A stretch of DNA of 31,191 nt from JBAZOB01 sp041648895 (GTDB lineage: Bacteria; Patescibacteriota; JAHJAL01). Within the stretch, counting starts at the first letter, position 1, and every line of letters starts with the position of its first letter. Location of the stretch: NCBI GenBank assembly GCA_041648895.1, contig JBAZOB010000012.1, positions 1-31,191 on the forward strand, read 5' to 3'. Below, piece by piece: positions 16,789 to 24,946 of the stretch. The position numbers and the translations under genes are program-made. The notes below the pieces were generated by a model. It saw only the letters and a list, made by a program, of their open reading frames with translations, did no database searches and was not told where the DNA came from.

Positions 16789-17002
16789 GATAAAAAAAAT
16801 TACGAATTGAGAATGACAATATTGTAGGGGCGGGTTTATAACCCGCCCATGATCGCGCGCCAATCCACAACCATTTGAATGGTGATGATCGCAATAATGC
16901 GGGCGGTAATTCGGATGGCGTGCATAAATGCACGAGGGCGGGTTATAAACCCGCCCCTACAATATTGTCATTCTCAATTCGTAATTTTTTTTATCTCACT
17001 CC
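16782..17002. repeat. perfect 67-bp inverted repeat spanning two convergent gene ends
   Basis: Bases 16782-16848 are the exact reverse complement of 16936-17002, with an 87-base spacer. Each arm contains a stretch of eight A (or T), an AATTACGAATTGAGAATGAC segment, and the GTAGGGGCGGGTTT palindrome also found at 7567-7591. The left arm covers the end of the Clp gene (stop at 16786-16788) and the right arm covers the end of nrdG (stop at 16993-16991), so both proteins end in repeat-derived codons, read in different frames. It may act as a two-way terminator and looks like a MITE or an inverted duplication. The spacer 16849-16935 holds nothing recognisable. Confidence 0.92.
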
Positions 17003-17668
17003 CAGCACGCCGTTGAATAACTGCGTTAGCTCTAGTCGCGAGGTAATTGGTATGGGGGAAGAATCAAGGTGGTGAGTGAGGACATTGTCGTTGTCGAAAT
17101 AATTTTGCAGATAATATTTCTGGGCACCGGTGATGAGCTTGAGTATTTCTTTAATATCAGCAATAGTTAATAGTTTGTCGGTATAGGTGGTGCGGAATTC
17201 GTGATCAATATGGCTATCGATGATTAAATCGATACTTTTTTTAATTTCGGCGGTATTAATTTTTTTACCGACAATTTTGGCATATTTGTCCAGGGGGGCT
17301 TTGATGTCCATGGCGATATAGTCAACTAATTGTTGGTCGATAATTTCTTTTAACATGGAGGAATGGCTGCCGTTGGTGTCGAGTTTGATATCATAGCCCA
17401 ATGATTTAACTTGTTTGATGAAATCAAGTAAATCGGGTTGAAGGGTGGGTTCACCGCCGGTAATCACTAATCCATTTAATTTTTGACGGCGATTGGCCAG
17501 GAAATCAAAAACTTCGCGAGTTTTAATACTGCCTTCGGTCTGACAATTCAATAACTGAGAATTGTGGCAATAAGCGCAGCGAAAATTGCAGCCTTGGGTG
17601 AAGACGATGGCGGCGATATGGCCGGGATAGTCAATTAAAGATGTTTTATGTAAGCCACTGATTTTCAA
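16991..17668 (-). CDS. nrdG: anaerobic ribonucleotide reductase activating protein (radical SAM)
   Basis: This radical SAM activase would use S-adenosylmethionine and a 4Fe-4S cluster to install the glycyl radical on NrdD. The cluster-binding CNFRCAYC has cysteines at 27, 31 and 34. The N-terminal TSLIDYPGHIAAIVFTQGC is typical of the NrdG/pyruvate-formate-lyase-activase group, and the SAM-binding ITGGEPTLQ follows near residue 75. At 225 residues it matches the NrdG2-type family. It starts with TTG, and the four bases TTGA form both its start and the TGA stop of nrdD, so translation is probably coupled. Its last codons (LGVR) lie in the 67-bp inverted repeat. A pyruvate formate-lyase activase is an alternative, but the overlap with nrdD settles the assignment. 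Confidence 0.95.
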   Translation of the reverse strand: MKISGLHKTSLIDYPGHIAAIVFTQGCNFRCAYCHNSQLLNCQTEGSIKTREVFDFLANRRQKLNGLVITGGEPTLQPDLLDFIKQVKSLGYDIKLDTNGSHSSMLKEIIDQQLVDYIAMDIKAPLDKYAKIVGKKINTAEIKKSIDLIIDSHIDHEFRTTYTDKLLTIADIKEILKLITGAQKYYLQNYFDNDNVLTHHLDSSPIPITSRLELTQLFNGVLGVR

Positions 17669-19482
17669 TCGGTAATCCTCACAGTTTTACGATTGATATA
17701 TTCGGCCGCTTTGCCTTTGTTCCACTGGCCAACGGGGCGGAGATAGCCGACAATTCGGGAATAGACCTCACATTCGCTATGACAGGTGGGACAGGTCATA
17801 ACCTCGCTGTCCAGATAACCACAGTTGGGACAGATGCTGAAAGTGGGGGTGATGGAAAAATAAGGTAATTTGTAGGTTTGACAGATGGTCCGGATCAGAT
17901 TTTTGAGGTTAACGGTGTCGTCAATTTTTTCCCCGACAAATAGATGGACGACCGTGCCACCGGTGTACATGGTCTGAACATCATCTTGTAAATCCAAGAC
18001 TTCAAAAAGATCATCGGTATAATTGACGGGCAGTTGGGTGGAGTTGGTGTAGTAGGGTTCAGCGCCATTTTGATAATCATCTTCATTGGCACAGATGATA
18101 TTTTTATTTTGTTTTTTGTCAATCAGAGCCAATCGATAAGAGGTGCCTTCGCCGGGGGTGGCTTCGAGATTGTAGTTGTTGCCGGTTTCCTGTTGAAAGT
18201 CAACCATGCGGCGGCGCATAAAATTCATGACTTTTTTGGTAAATTGAGCGGATCGGTCGGTGGTAATATTTTCACCAAATAGATTGAGACAGGCTTCATT
18301 CATGCCAATCACACCAATGGTGGAAAAATGATTTTGCCAGTAGTTATCGAAACGGGCCTTGACGTTGGCCAGGTAGTGTTTGGAATAGGGGTAAAGACCG
18401 GTATCCATGTATTTTTCCAGTAAATCTCGTTTGATCTCCAGGCTTTCCTTGGCCAGGATCATTAATTTATCCAACTGGTCCATAAATTCCGCTTCATTGT
18501 TGGTCTGATAACCTAAACGAGGCAAATTGATGGTGACCACCCCAATGGAGCCGGTGAGCGGGGAAGAACCGAACAGTCCGCCGCCGCGTTTGATCAACTC
18601 GCGATTGTCGATGCGCAGGCGGCAACACATACTGCGGGCATCTTCCGGATTCATGTCGGAATTAACGTAGTTGGCAAAATATGGTAAGCCGTATTTGGCA
18701 GTGGCTTTCCAGAGATTATCGAGATTTTTGTTATCCCAATCGAAGTCACTGGTAATGTTGTAGGTGGGAATAGGGAAAGTAAAGACTCGCCCTTTGGCGT
18801 CGCCTTCGAGCATGACTTCCAGGAAGGCGCGGTTGAGCATGTCCATTTGTTCGGTAAACTGACCATAGGTCTTATTTTTGACTTCACCGCCAATAATCAC
18901 GGGTTGATCTTGATAATAATTGGGGACGACTAGATCGAACGTGAGGTTGGTAAAAGGAGTTTGAAAACCGACCCGGGTGGGGACATTGATGTTAAATACA
19001 AATTCCTGGAGAGCCTGCTTGACTTCACTATAATTCAATTCATCGTAATAGATAAAAGGAGCCAGCAAGGTGTCAAAGTTGGAAAAAGCTTGAGCGCCGG
19101 CGGATTCTCCTTGCATGGTGTAGAGGAAATTGACGGCCTGCAAAAGAGCGGTTTTAAAATGCCGGGGCGGGCGGGACTCAACTTTGCCGGTGACGCCGCC
19201 AAAACCCTGGCGGATGAGATCAGAGAGATCCCAGCCCACACAGTAGACGCTCAATATGCCCAGGTCATGAATGTGAAAATCGCCGTTTTGGTGAGCGGCG
19301 GAAATATGAGCGGGATAAAGACTGCTCAGCCAGAATTTTTTACTGACTTCGGCGGCCACATAATTGTTTAATCCTTGCAGGGAATAACTCATGTTGGAGT
19401 TTTCTTTCACCTGCCAGTCGTTTTCTTTGAGATAATCGTTAACTAATTTTTCGAAGATTTCTTCTTTGGCGTCGTTGGTCAT
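17665..19482 (-). CDS. nrdD: anaerobic (class III) ribonucleoside-triphosphate reductase
   Basis: Makes deoxyribonucleotides without oxygen by a glycyl-radical mechanism. The radical Gly is G579 in RIVGYLRPVGQWNKGKAAEY. The structural zinc site is C551, C554, C564 and C567 (CPNCGY ... CPTCHSEC). Upstream, FHIHDLGILSVYCVGWDL and RSMCCRLRIDNREL are typical of the catalytic barrel. At 605 residues it lacks the N-terminal ATP-cone of many NrdD proteins, so the usual allosteric activity switch may be missing. The ATG at 19482 has no Shine-Dalgarno site; the frame stays open for 29 more codons upstream to a TGA that overlaps a strong GGAGGTG. The stop overlaps the nrdG start. This gene and nrdG point to an anaerobic or microaerobic life. 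Confidence 0.97.
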   Translation of the reverse strand: MTNDAKEEIFEKLVNDYLKENDWQVKENSNMSYSLQGLNNYVAAEVSKKFWLSSLYPAHISAAHQNGDFHIHDLGILSVYCVGWDLSDLIRQGFGGVTGKVESRPPRHFKTALLQAVNFLYTMQGESAGAQAFSNFDTLLAPFIYYDELNYSEVKQALQEFVFNINVPTRVGFQTPFTNLTFDLVVPNYYQDQPVIIGGEVKNKTYGQFTEQMDMLNRAFLEVMLEGDAKGRVFTFPIPTYNITSDFDWDNKNLDNLWKATAKYGLPYFANYVNSDMNPEDARSMCCRLRIDNRELIKRGGGLFGSSPLTGSIGVVTINLPRLGYQTNNEAEFMDQLDKLMILAKESLEIKRDLLEKYMDTGLYPYSKHYLANVKARFDNYWQNHFSTIGVIGMNEACLNLFGENITTDRSAQFTKKVMNFMRRRMVDFQQETGNNYNLEATPGEGTSYRLALIDKKQNKNIICANEDDYQNGAEPYYTNSTQLPVNYTDDLFEVLDLQDDVQTMYTGGTVVHLFVGEKIDDTVNLKNLIRTICQTYKLPYFSITPTFSICPNCGYLDSEVMTCPTCHSECEVYSRIVGYLRPVGQWNKGKAAEYINRKTVRITD

Positions 19483-19566
19483 TTGATGATTTTTTAGAGT
19501 AAGAAATAAAGACCACTGATTTATATTCAGGATTTTGGCAATAACTAAAGACTGTTTTATATTTAA

Positions 19567-19604
19567 AATTCACCTCCACTTAATATTATACGCGGGGGTG
19601 AATT
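19567..19604 (-). promoter_or_regulatory. nrdDG upstream region: -10 element, GGAGGTG and hairpin
   Basis: AATTCACC (19567-19574) and GGTGAATT (19597-19604) form an 8-bp inverted pair. Between them, on the minus strand, lie TATAAT (19590-19585) and GGAGGTG. Initiation from this -10 would start the message almost at the GGAGGTG, about 90 bases before the nrdD ATG. ACGCGGGGG occurs here (19590-19598) and again at 19671-19679, a possible pair of protein-binding sites. No consensus NrdR box was recognised. The remaining intergenic sequence to 19697 shows only a weak ATTAGC/GCTAAT pair. Confidence 0.45.
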
Positions 19605-19608
19605 GGTC

Positions 19609-19617
19609 TTATCCACA
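19609..19617 (+). promoter_or_regulatory. perfect DnaA box upstream of nrdDG
   Basis: TTATCCACA is an exact match to the high-affinity DnaA box. It lies where the -35 of the nrdDG promoter would be expected, so DnaA could link dNTP supply to replication, as is known for nrdAB in E. coli. A single 9-mer can occur by chance. Confidence 0.5.
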
Positions 19618-19697
19618 GTTATCTTTCATTATTATCACGATTAGCGGCTTTGGCAATTTTGCTAATTTACACGCGGGGGAATATATTTTTTAATATT

Positions 19698-19931
19698 AAT
19701 GACAAATTACAAATTAGGAATTAATGAGTTGGGTGAATTAACCATCCCTCATGTCATCCCCGCCTTGAGCGGGGATCTCATCAATAAGAATGTAATAAAC
19801 GCGTTACATATTAGATCCCCGCTAACCCACCCCACCAATCTAACGAGTTGGCGGGGTCCCCGAAAGGCGGGGATGACAATCAGGAGTTATTTGTATTATT
19901 CACACCACCTGTAAATTTGTAATTTGTCATT
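19698..19931. repeat. nested palindromic repeat, copy 2 (full-length, 234 bp)
   Basis: Outer inverted arms AATGACAAATTACAAATTA (19698-19716) and TAAATTTGTAATTTGTCATT (19912-19931) enclose an AATTAATGAGTTGGGTGAATTA arm and the GTCATCCCCGCC...GGCGGGGATGAC core (19753-19877). The core carries the same ACGCGTTACAT loop and CCCACCCCACCAATC segment as copy 1. This copy shows the full layered structure best. Confidence 0.88.
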
Positions 19932-19935
19932 ATTG

Positions 19936-19941
19936 TATAAT
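19936..19941 (+). promoter_or_regulatory. possible -10 element for the purine cluster
   Basis: TATAAT starts five bases after the outer arm of repeat copy 2 and 35 bases before the ATG of the deaminase gene. No good -35 is present at 16-18 bases. If real, part of the promoter is supplied by the repeat. Confidence 0.4.
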
Positions 19942-19975
19942 ACGATAAAGGTGATTAAATAAACTTTTTTCTAGA

Positions 19976-20971
19976 ATGGCCGATTTATCTTTTTTAAAAA
20001 ACGTGGCGTTAACCGAGCTGCATACGCATTTGGGTTTTTCGGTGTCGCCAAATATGCTGTGGGAGATGGCTCACAATCGGGGTTTACGGTTGCCGACCAA
20101 AGATTATTGGGAATTTGTGAAGCTGGTTACTTTTCACGAGCGAAAAGAATATGAAGAATACTTGATGCTCTATGATTTGACGGAAAAAATTCAGTCTTCG
20201 CCGGAGGCATTGTTTACGGCGGCGCAAACCGCTATTTCCGGTGCTTATCGTTCGAATAATATTACTAAACTCGAGCTGCGATTTAACCCAATTTTGCGTA
20301 ATCAAAGTGGCGAAAAGGATCTTGATCATCTGATTGTCTTTACCTTGCAAGGAATGGAGCGGGCGATGCTTAAATATCCGGTACAAGCCGGGATTATTTT
20401 AATGATGGATCGTAGATTTGATATTAAGGCCAATAGCGCCATTGTTGATAAAGCGATTAAATATCATCATCGCGGAGTGGTGGGGATTGACTTGGCTGGA
20501 CCAATTAAGAGAAATAATAATAGTCGGGGGTTTAAATGTAGTGATGTAGCTGATTTGATTAAGAAAGCCAGGAAAGCTGGCTTGGGAATTACTGTGCATA
20601 CGGGGGAGGCGACTAACATCGAGGAGATGTGGGAGGTGGTGGAGACTTTTAAGCCAGATCGCATTGGACATGGTATCGCGGCCGTCAATGATCCGAAATT
20701 GATGAAATTTTTAAGCCAAAAAAACATGGTGCTGGAAACCTGCCCCACTTCAAATCTAAATACTAAATTAGTCCGTGATTATGATCATATGCGGGAAATA
20801 TATGATAAATTAAAAGAATATAAAATTCCGTTTACCATTAATACCGATGGCCCGGAAATGCAGCTTATTTCATTGCGACACGAGTTTAAAAAACTATTGG
20901 ATAACGATATTCTCAACAAGAAAGATATTTTGCAGGCCAATAAAATTGCTGCCAAAGCGTCTTTTATATAA
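19976..20971 (+). CDS. add: adenosine deaminase family protein
   Basis: Metal-dependent amidohydrolase barrel of the adenosine/AMP deaminase family, expected to convert adenosine (or a related purine) to inosine plus ammonia. The metal-binding H16-T-H18 (ELHTHLG), VHTGE (H208, E211), RIGHG (H232), ETCPTSN and INTDGP (D291) motifs are all present over 331 residues, a normal length. Two changes from the usual family text stand out: the second Asp of TDDP, which contacts the purine ring in adenosine deaminase, is Gly292, and the N-terminal HLDG is HLGF. Substrate preference could therefore differ. It heads a cluster with guaB (32 bases on) and guaA, which fits purine salvage toward GMP, although a nucleoside phosphorylase or kinase linking inosine to IMP is not seen here. 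The start ATG at 19976 has no Shine-Dalgarno site. Confidence 0.9.
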   Translation: MADLSFLKNVALTELHTHLGFSVSPNMLWEMAHNRGLRLPTKDYWEFVKLVTFHERKEYEEYLMLYDLTEKIQSSPEALFTAAQTAISGAYRSNNITKLELRFNPILRNQSGEKDLDHLIVFTLQGMERAMLKYPVQAGIILMMDRRFDIKANSAIVDKAIKYHHRGVVGIDLAGPIKRNNNSRGFKCSDVADLIKKARKAGLGITVHTGEATNIEEMWEVVETFKPDRIGHGIAAVNDPKLMKFLSQKNMVLETCPTSNLNTKLVRDYDHMREIYDKLKEYKIPFTINTDGPEMQLISLRHEFKKLLDNDILNKKDILQANKIAAKASFI

Positions 20972-21003
20972 ATAAATTCCTAATTTGTAATATAAAAAAA
21001 ATT

Positions 21004-22131
21004 ATGCTTAACAAAATTATTGAGCAAGAGGGTTTAACTTTCGACGATGTGTTGCTATTACCTAATTATTCGGATATTTTACGGGAAGAGGTTAATTTGA
21101 CAGTGAAATTGCATCCGAAGATTGTTTTGAAATTGCCGGTTATTTCTTCGCCCATGGACACAGTGACGGAAGCGGTCATGGCCGTGGCAATGGCCAAAAA
21201 TGGCGGCTTGGGGGTAATTCATCGTAATTTAGCCATTGAAAAGCAAGTCCAAATGGTTAAGCAGGTCAAAGCCGAACCGGTCGCCGATCTCGATCAGGCG
21301 GCAGTGGATGAAATGGGGAAATTATTGGTAGCGGCGGCGGTCGGCATGGGAAATGACCTAAAAGAGCGGGTGACAAGCTTAGTGGAAGGTGGAGTTGATT
21401 TACTGGTAGTTGATTCAGCCCATGGTAATTCGGCTGGTATCATTGAAGTAGTAAAAAATATTAAAAAGTGGTATCCGGATTTGCCTTTGATGGCCGGTAA
21501 TGTGGCTACTTATAATGGTTCCAAGGCTTTGATCGAAGCGGGGGCGGAGGTGATTCGGGTGGGCAAAGGGCCGGGCAGCATTTGCACGACGCGAATCGTA
21601 ACCGGCATGGGCGTGCCACAGATTACGGCGGTAAATGAATGCGCGCGGGCAGCCGAAGGAACCGGGGCGACTATTATTGCCGATGGCGGCATTAGACAAA
21701 TGGGTGACATGGCCAAGGCGCTGGGGATAGGAGCCACTGCCGTCATGTTGGGTTCTTTACTCTCTGGATTTGACGAATCGCCAGGCGAGATATTAGAAAT
21801 TGAAAATAATAAATATAAAGTCTACCGCGGCATGGGTTCGGCGGCGGCGATGGTTAAAGGTGGAGCGGAAAGATATGCACAATCAAAACAAGAGAAAAAA
21901 GAAAAATTAATCGCCGAAGGCGTTGAAGGTCTAACTCCCTATAAGGGAAGTGTTGATGACTATCTCCATCAAGTCGCCGGTAGTCTAAAATCTTCTTTCT
22001 TTTATCTAGGCGCCAAAGATGTCCCGACTTTTTACCAAACCGCTCGTTTTATCCGCATTACCCCAGCCAGTATGATTGAAAGTCATCCGCATGACGTTAT
22101 TGTTACTGACGCGGGGAAAAATTATTTCTAA
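21004..22131 (+). CDS. guaB: IMP dehydrogenase lacking CBS domains
   Basis: Oxidises IMP to XMP with NAD, the committed step to guanine nucleotides. The N-terminal LTFDDVLLLPNYSD, the catalytic-loop GPGSICTTR with Cys194, and GMGSAAAMVKGGAERY plus EGVEGLTPYKG (flap) are all intact. At 375 residues it is about 110 shorter than typical GuaB: the sequence goes from the KQVKAEPVADLD region straight to LLVAAAVGMG, where two CBS domains are normally inserted. Such CBS-less enzymes are known in some bacteria and protists; loss removes nucleotide-dependent regulation, not catalysis. The gene lies between the deaminase and guaA with gaps of 32 and 21 bases, so a single transcript is likely. No Shine-Dalgarno site is visible. 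GMP reductase is excluded by the GMP synthetase partner and the intact flap. Confidence 0.96.
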   Translation: MLNKIIEQEGLTFDDVLLLPNYSDILREEVNLTVKLHPKIVLKLPVISSPMDTVTEAVMAVAMAKNGGLGVIHRNLAIEKQVQMVKQVKAEPVADLDQAAVDEMGKLLVAAAVGMGNDLKERVTSLVEGGVDLLVVDSAHGNSAGIIEVVKNIKKWYPDLPLMAGNVATYNGSKALIEAGAEVIRVGKGPGSICTTRIVTGMGVPQITAVNECARAAEGTGATIIADGGIRQMGDMAKALGIGATAVMLGSLLSGFDESPGEILEIENNKYKVYRGMGSAAAMVKGGAERYAQSKQEKKEKLIAEGVEGLTPYKGSVDDYLHQVAGSLKSSFFYLGAKDVPTFYQTARFIRITPASMIESHPHDVIVTDAGKNYF

Positions 22132-22152
22132 TTCCTAATTTTATAAATAAAT

Positions 22153-23670
22153 ATGATTATTATCATCGATTTTGGTTCGCAAACAGCTCATCTAATATCA
22201 CGGCGGATAAATGATTTTGGTATCCAAACGAAGATTATTGAGCCGAAAGACTCTCGAAAATTATTAAAAGATAAACAGGTAAAGGGGATTATTTTATCCG
22301 GTGGACCGGCGAGTGTTTATGCTAAAGGGGCGCCGACGGTTGATAAGAAAATTTATCAATTGGGAGTGCCAATATTGGGTATATGTTATGGCATGCAGTT
22401 GACGGCTTATTTATTGAATGGCCAGGTTAAACCTGGTAAAACCAAAGAATATGGTCCGGCTACTTTGATGCTGAATAAAAAATCGGCGATTTTAAATTCT
22501 TTACCCCAGAATTCACAAGTATGGATGAGCCATGGCGATGTGGTAACCAAGCCGCCGGCTGGTTTTTCTTTGGTAGCTGGCACGGCCGGTGTGAAGACGG
22601 GGGTGATGACGGATGAAAAAAAGAAAATATATTGCATCCAATTTCACCCGGAAGTGGAACATACTGAATATGGAAATCTGGTATTGAAAAATTTTGTGGC
22701 GGCGTGCGGGTTTGGATTGTCTCGTTCAAAAATAGATGTTCCCCAAATTATTCGGCGGATAAAAAATAAAATTGGTCCGGCCAAAGCAATTGCGGCGGTG
22801 TCGGGAGGTTTGGATTCAACGGTGGCGGCGACTTTGGTGGGTCAAGCGATTGGTAAAAATTTGATTCCGATTCATATTGATAGTGGGTTAATGCGGCCGG
22901 GGACGACGGAAAGAGTAATCAATTATTTTGAGAAGAAACTGAAAATCAAACCGATAATTATCCGGGCGCAAAACGAATTTTTATCCAGATTAAAAGGGGT
23001 GACCGAACCCGAACAAAAGCGGAAAATTATTGGTAAGTTATATATTGATCTATTTGAGAAGAAATTAAAGTCTATTCCCAATATTAAATATCTTGTCCAA
23101 GGAACGATATATTCTGATGTCATTGAATCGAGAGGAACCAAACATGCGGCCAATATTAAGAGTCATCATAATGTCGGTGGCCTGCCAAAAAATATGAAAC
23201 TGGCCCTAGTTGAACCAATCAGGGAATTTTATACCGACCAGGTACGAGAAATCGCTAAAAAAATAAAGATACCGGCCGAAATTATCAATGACCAGCCTCA
23301 TCCTGGTCCTGGTTATGCCATTCGGGTGATTGGCGCGATGGATAAGCAAAGATTGGCCATGATTACGACGGCGGATAATATTGTGATTGAAGAAATGAAA
23401 AAATCGGGTTGGTATGGCAAAGTACTTCATTCTTTTGCCATTTTAACCAATACCAAAAGTACGGCCGTCAAGGGTGATGGGCGTAATTACGGCGAAGTGG
23501 TGGCGATTAGATCAATTGTTTCTAAAGACCGCATGACCGGTGACTGGGCGCCATTGCCATATGAATTACTACAAAAAATGTCCAGTCGCATTGTCAACGA
23601 AATACCCGGCGTGTCACGCGTTGTTTACGACATAACTACCAAACCGCCAGCCACAATGGAGTGGGAGTAA
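22153..23670 (+). CDS. guaA: GMP synthetase (glutamine-hydrolysing)
   Basis: Converts XMP to GMP using glutamine and ATP. The N-terminal class I glutamine amidotransferase domain has its catalytic triad: Cys78 in GICYGMQ, and His165 and Glu167 in FHPEVEHTEYG. The ATP-pyrophosphatase domain has the PP-loop SGGLDS (217-222), and the C-terminal dimerisation domain ends with RIVNEIPGVSRVVYDITTKPPATMEWE split across its usual two motifs. The 505-residue length is normal. It starts 21 bases after guaB, completing the IMP-to-GMP route. The N-terminus is minimal (MIIIIDFGSQ), so the start is certain. Downstream, a short palindromic repeat at 23741-23767 separates it from a convergent surface-protein gene; no classical terminator with a T-run is present. 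Confidence 0.98.
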   Translation: MIIIIDFGSQTAHLISRRINDFGIQTKIIEPKDSRKLLKDKQVKGIILSGGPASVYAKGAPTVDKKIYQLGVPILGICYGMQLTAYLLNGQVKPGKTKEYGPATLMLNKKSAILNSLPQNSQVWMSHGDVVTKPPAGFSLVAGTAGVKTGVMTDEKKKIYCIQFHPEVEHTEYGNLVLKNFVAACGFGLSRSKIDVPQIIRRIKNKIGPAKAIAAVSGGLDSTVAATLVGQAIGKNLIPIHIDSGLMRPGTTERVINYFEKKLKIKPIIIRAQNEFLSRLKGVTEPEQKRKIIGKLYIDLFEKKLKSIPNIKYLVQGTIYSDVIESRGTKHAANIKSHHNVGGLPKNMKLALVEPIREFYTDQVREIAKKIKIPAEIINDQPHPGPGYAIRVIGAMDKQRLAMITTADNIVIEEMKKSGWYGKVLHSFAILTNTKSTAVKGDGRNYGEVVAIRSIVSKDRMTGDWAPLPYELLQKMSSRIVNEIPGVSRVVYDITTKPPATMEWE

Positions 23671-23687
23671 AAAAATTATGAATGACG

Positions 23688-23801
23688 AATTCACGAGTGG
23701 TATGAATTAATCTCTCAATGTCATCCATGATCTTTTTCTTGTCATCCCCGCCTTGAGCGGGGATGACAGATAAGGGGATTAATTCACATAACTCGTTAAT
23801 T
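23688..23801. repeat. nested palindromic repeat, copy 3 (minimal core)
   Basis: The core GTCATCCCCGC-CTTGA-GCGGGGATGAC (23741-23767) is a perfect palindrome with 11-bp arms and no inner loop. Outer arms AATTCACGAGTGG...GAATTAAT and ATTAATTCACATAACTCGTTAATT match the arms of copies 2 and 4. It lies ten bases after the stop of the 23811 gene and may act as a terminator between convergent genes. Confidence 0.8.
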
Positions 23802-23810
23802 CTTATTTTT

Positions 23811-24851
23811 CTAGTAGGTGGCGGTACAAACGTAATTAACAGTAGTGGTGTAGGTGCCCGAGGCTTGAAAGTTGGTAATGTCGATTTTGTATCCCACGCG
23901 AGTGGTGCCAATGCCGGTACCGGTGCCGGCGGTGGGATCGGGATGATAAAATATTTCCAACGGACTGGTGGAAAGGCCGGCCCATTTATTGGTAGCAAAA
24001 CGGTTGGCGCTGCCGGTGCCAAGAGTAGTGTCATTGGTCGTATATCCAAAGTAGCCTTCGGTACCACCGCTGGGTGGAGTAGTCCAAGTGGTGGGAATGG
24101 CATTGGTGCCGGTAAAATTGTTGATGATGTTGGTGCCGGAAGCGAGGTTACCCAAGTAGCGAATGGTAACAGTGAAGCCGCCAGTGGCATTGGTATTGAC
24201 GGTCAAGTTTTGGGCGGCAATTTGAGTGTTGGCCCCATTCAAGGTACCAAAATTGATATTGTTGGTCGTGGTGGCCAAAGTGGTGGTAGCGCCATTAACA
24301 ATTTGACCACCCCCCACTCCACTCACCGTAAAACTTAAGGTTTCGGATATTTCGGCCTGGACATTAACAACATTATTGATCGCCACCACCGTACTGGTTT
24401 GATAATGAATATCCCCCGTGCCATCGTTGTTTTCATGGACATAAAATCTAACCGGGTAACTACCAATATTAACGGGATTGGTAATATAGTTAATATTACC
24501 TACTTGAATATTGAGAGCGACATCGGTTTGATCAAGATCACCCAAATATGCTACTGTAATTGATTTACCGGGAATATCCACGATGGGGACTTGCCAGGTA
24601 ACATTCCCGCCAGTCACACTAACATCGGCCGATAATAATCCGGATAAGTTAAAATTATTATCAAAAGTTATTTTGACACTGCCATTGGTGGTTAAAATAA
24701 AATCACCTAATTCGATATCAATATCGTGGTGACTGGTAATGGCTTTATTGGAATTGGATAAAACATCGCTCATCGAAGCCGCGGCCAAAACTGGGCAGAC
24801 ATTGGTAAGAATCAATATGGTTGATATAAGAATAATCAGTTTGGAATACAC
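23811..24851 (-). CDS. secreted surface protein sharing its C-terminal domain with the giant neighbour
   Basis: 346 residues starting with GTG at 24851, giving a clear signal peptide (SKLIILISTILILTNVCPVL, cleavage after VLAA or nearby). The N-terminal half is a beta-rich domain (GDFILTTNGSVKITFDNNF ... GGNVTW) that also has a counterpart in the giant protein (LKLILADEFDFSGL ... GGDVTW). The C-terminal 190 residues (from about ISETLSFTVSGVGGGQIVNG) match the end of the giant protein in order and spacing: NFGTLNGA / DFGTLSGA, NTNATGGF / STNATSGF, GTTRVGYK / GTTRVGYQ and a final CTATY. It lacks the LamG and DUF2341 modules and looks like a minimal version of the same design. The stop is TAG. 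The conserved C-terminal domain could serve anchoring, assembly or secretion; this is inferred. No known family is recognised. Confidence 0.87.
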   Translation of the reverse strand: MYSKLIILISTILILTNVCPVLAAASMSDVLSNSNKAITSHHDIDIELGDFILTTNGSVKITFDNNFNLSGLLSADVSVTGGNVTWQVPIVDIPGKSITVAYLGDLDQTDVALNIQVGNINYITNPVNIGSYPVRFYVHENNDGTGDIHYQTSTVVAINNVVNVQAEISETLSFTVSGVGGGQIVNGATTTLATTTNNINFGTLNGANTQIAAQNLTVNTNATGGFTVTIRYLGNLASGTNIINNFTGTNAIPTTWTTPPSGGTEGYFGYTTNDTTLGTGSANRFATNKWAGLSTSPLEIFYHPDPTAGTGTGIGTTRVGYKIDITNFQASGTYTTTVNYVCTATY

Positions 24852-24946
24852 GAGATTTAAGAGAAAAAATATTACTCGTTTATATCATACTATAATAAAA
24901 AAAATTAATAATTAATAATGGATGATGAATGATTATTAATTATTCA

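Noticed and set aside
23763..24338. 191-codon Gly-rich frame on the plus strand opposite the 346-residue surface gene
   Set aside because: It is antisense to a gene with a signal peptide and a homologous neighbour; its composition is explained by the complement of Thr/Asn-rich coding sequence.
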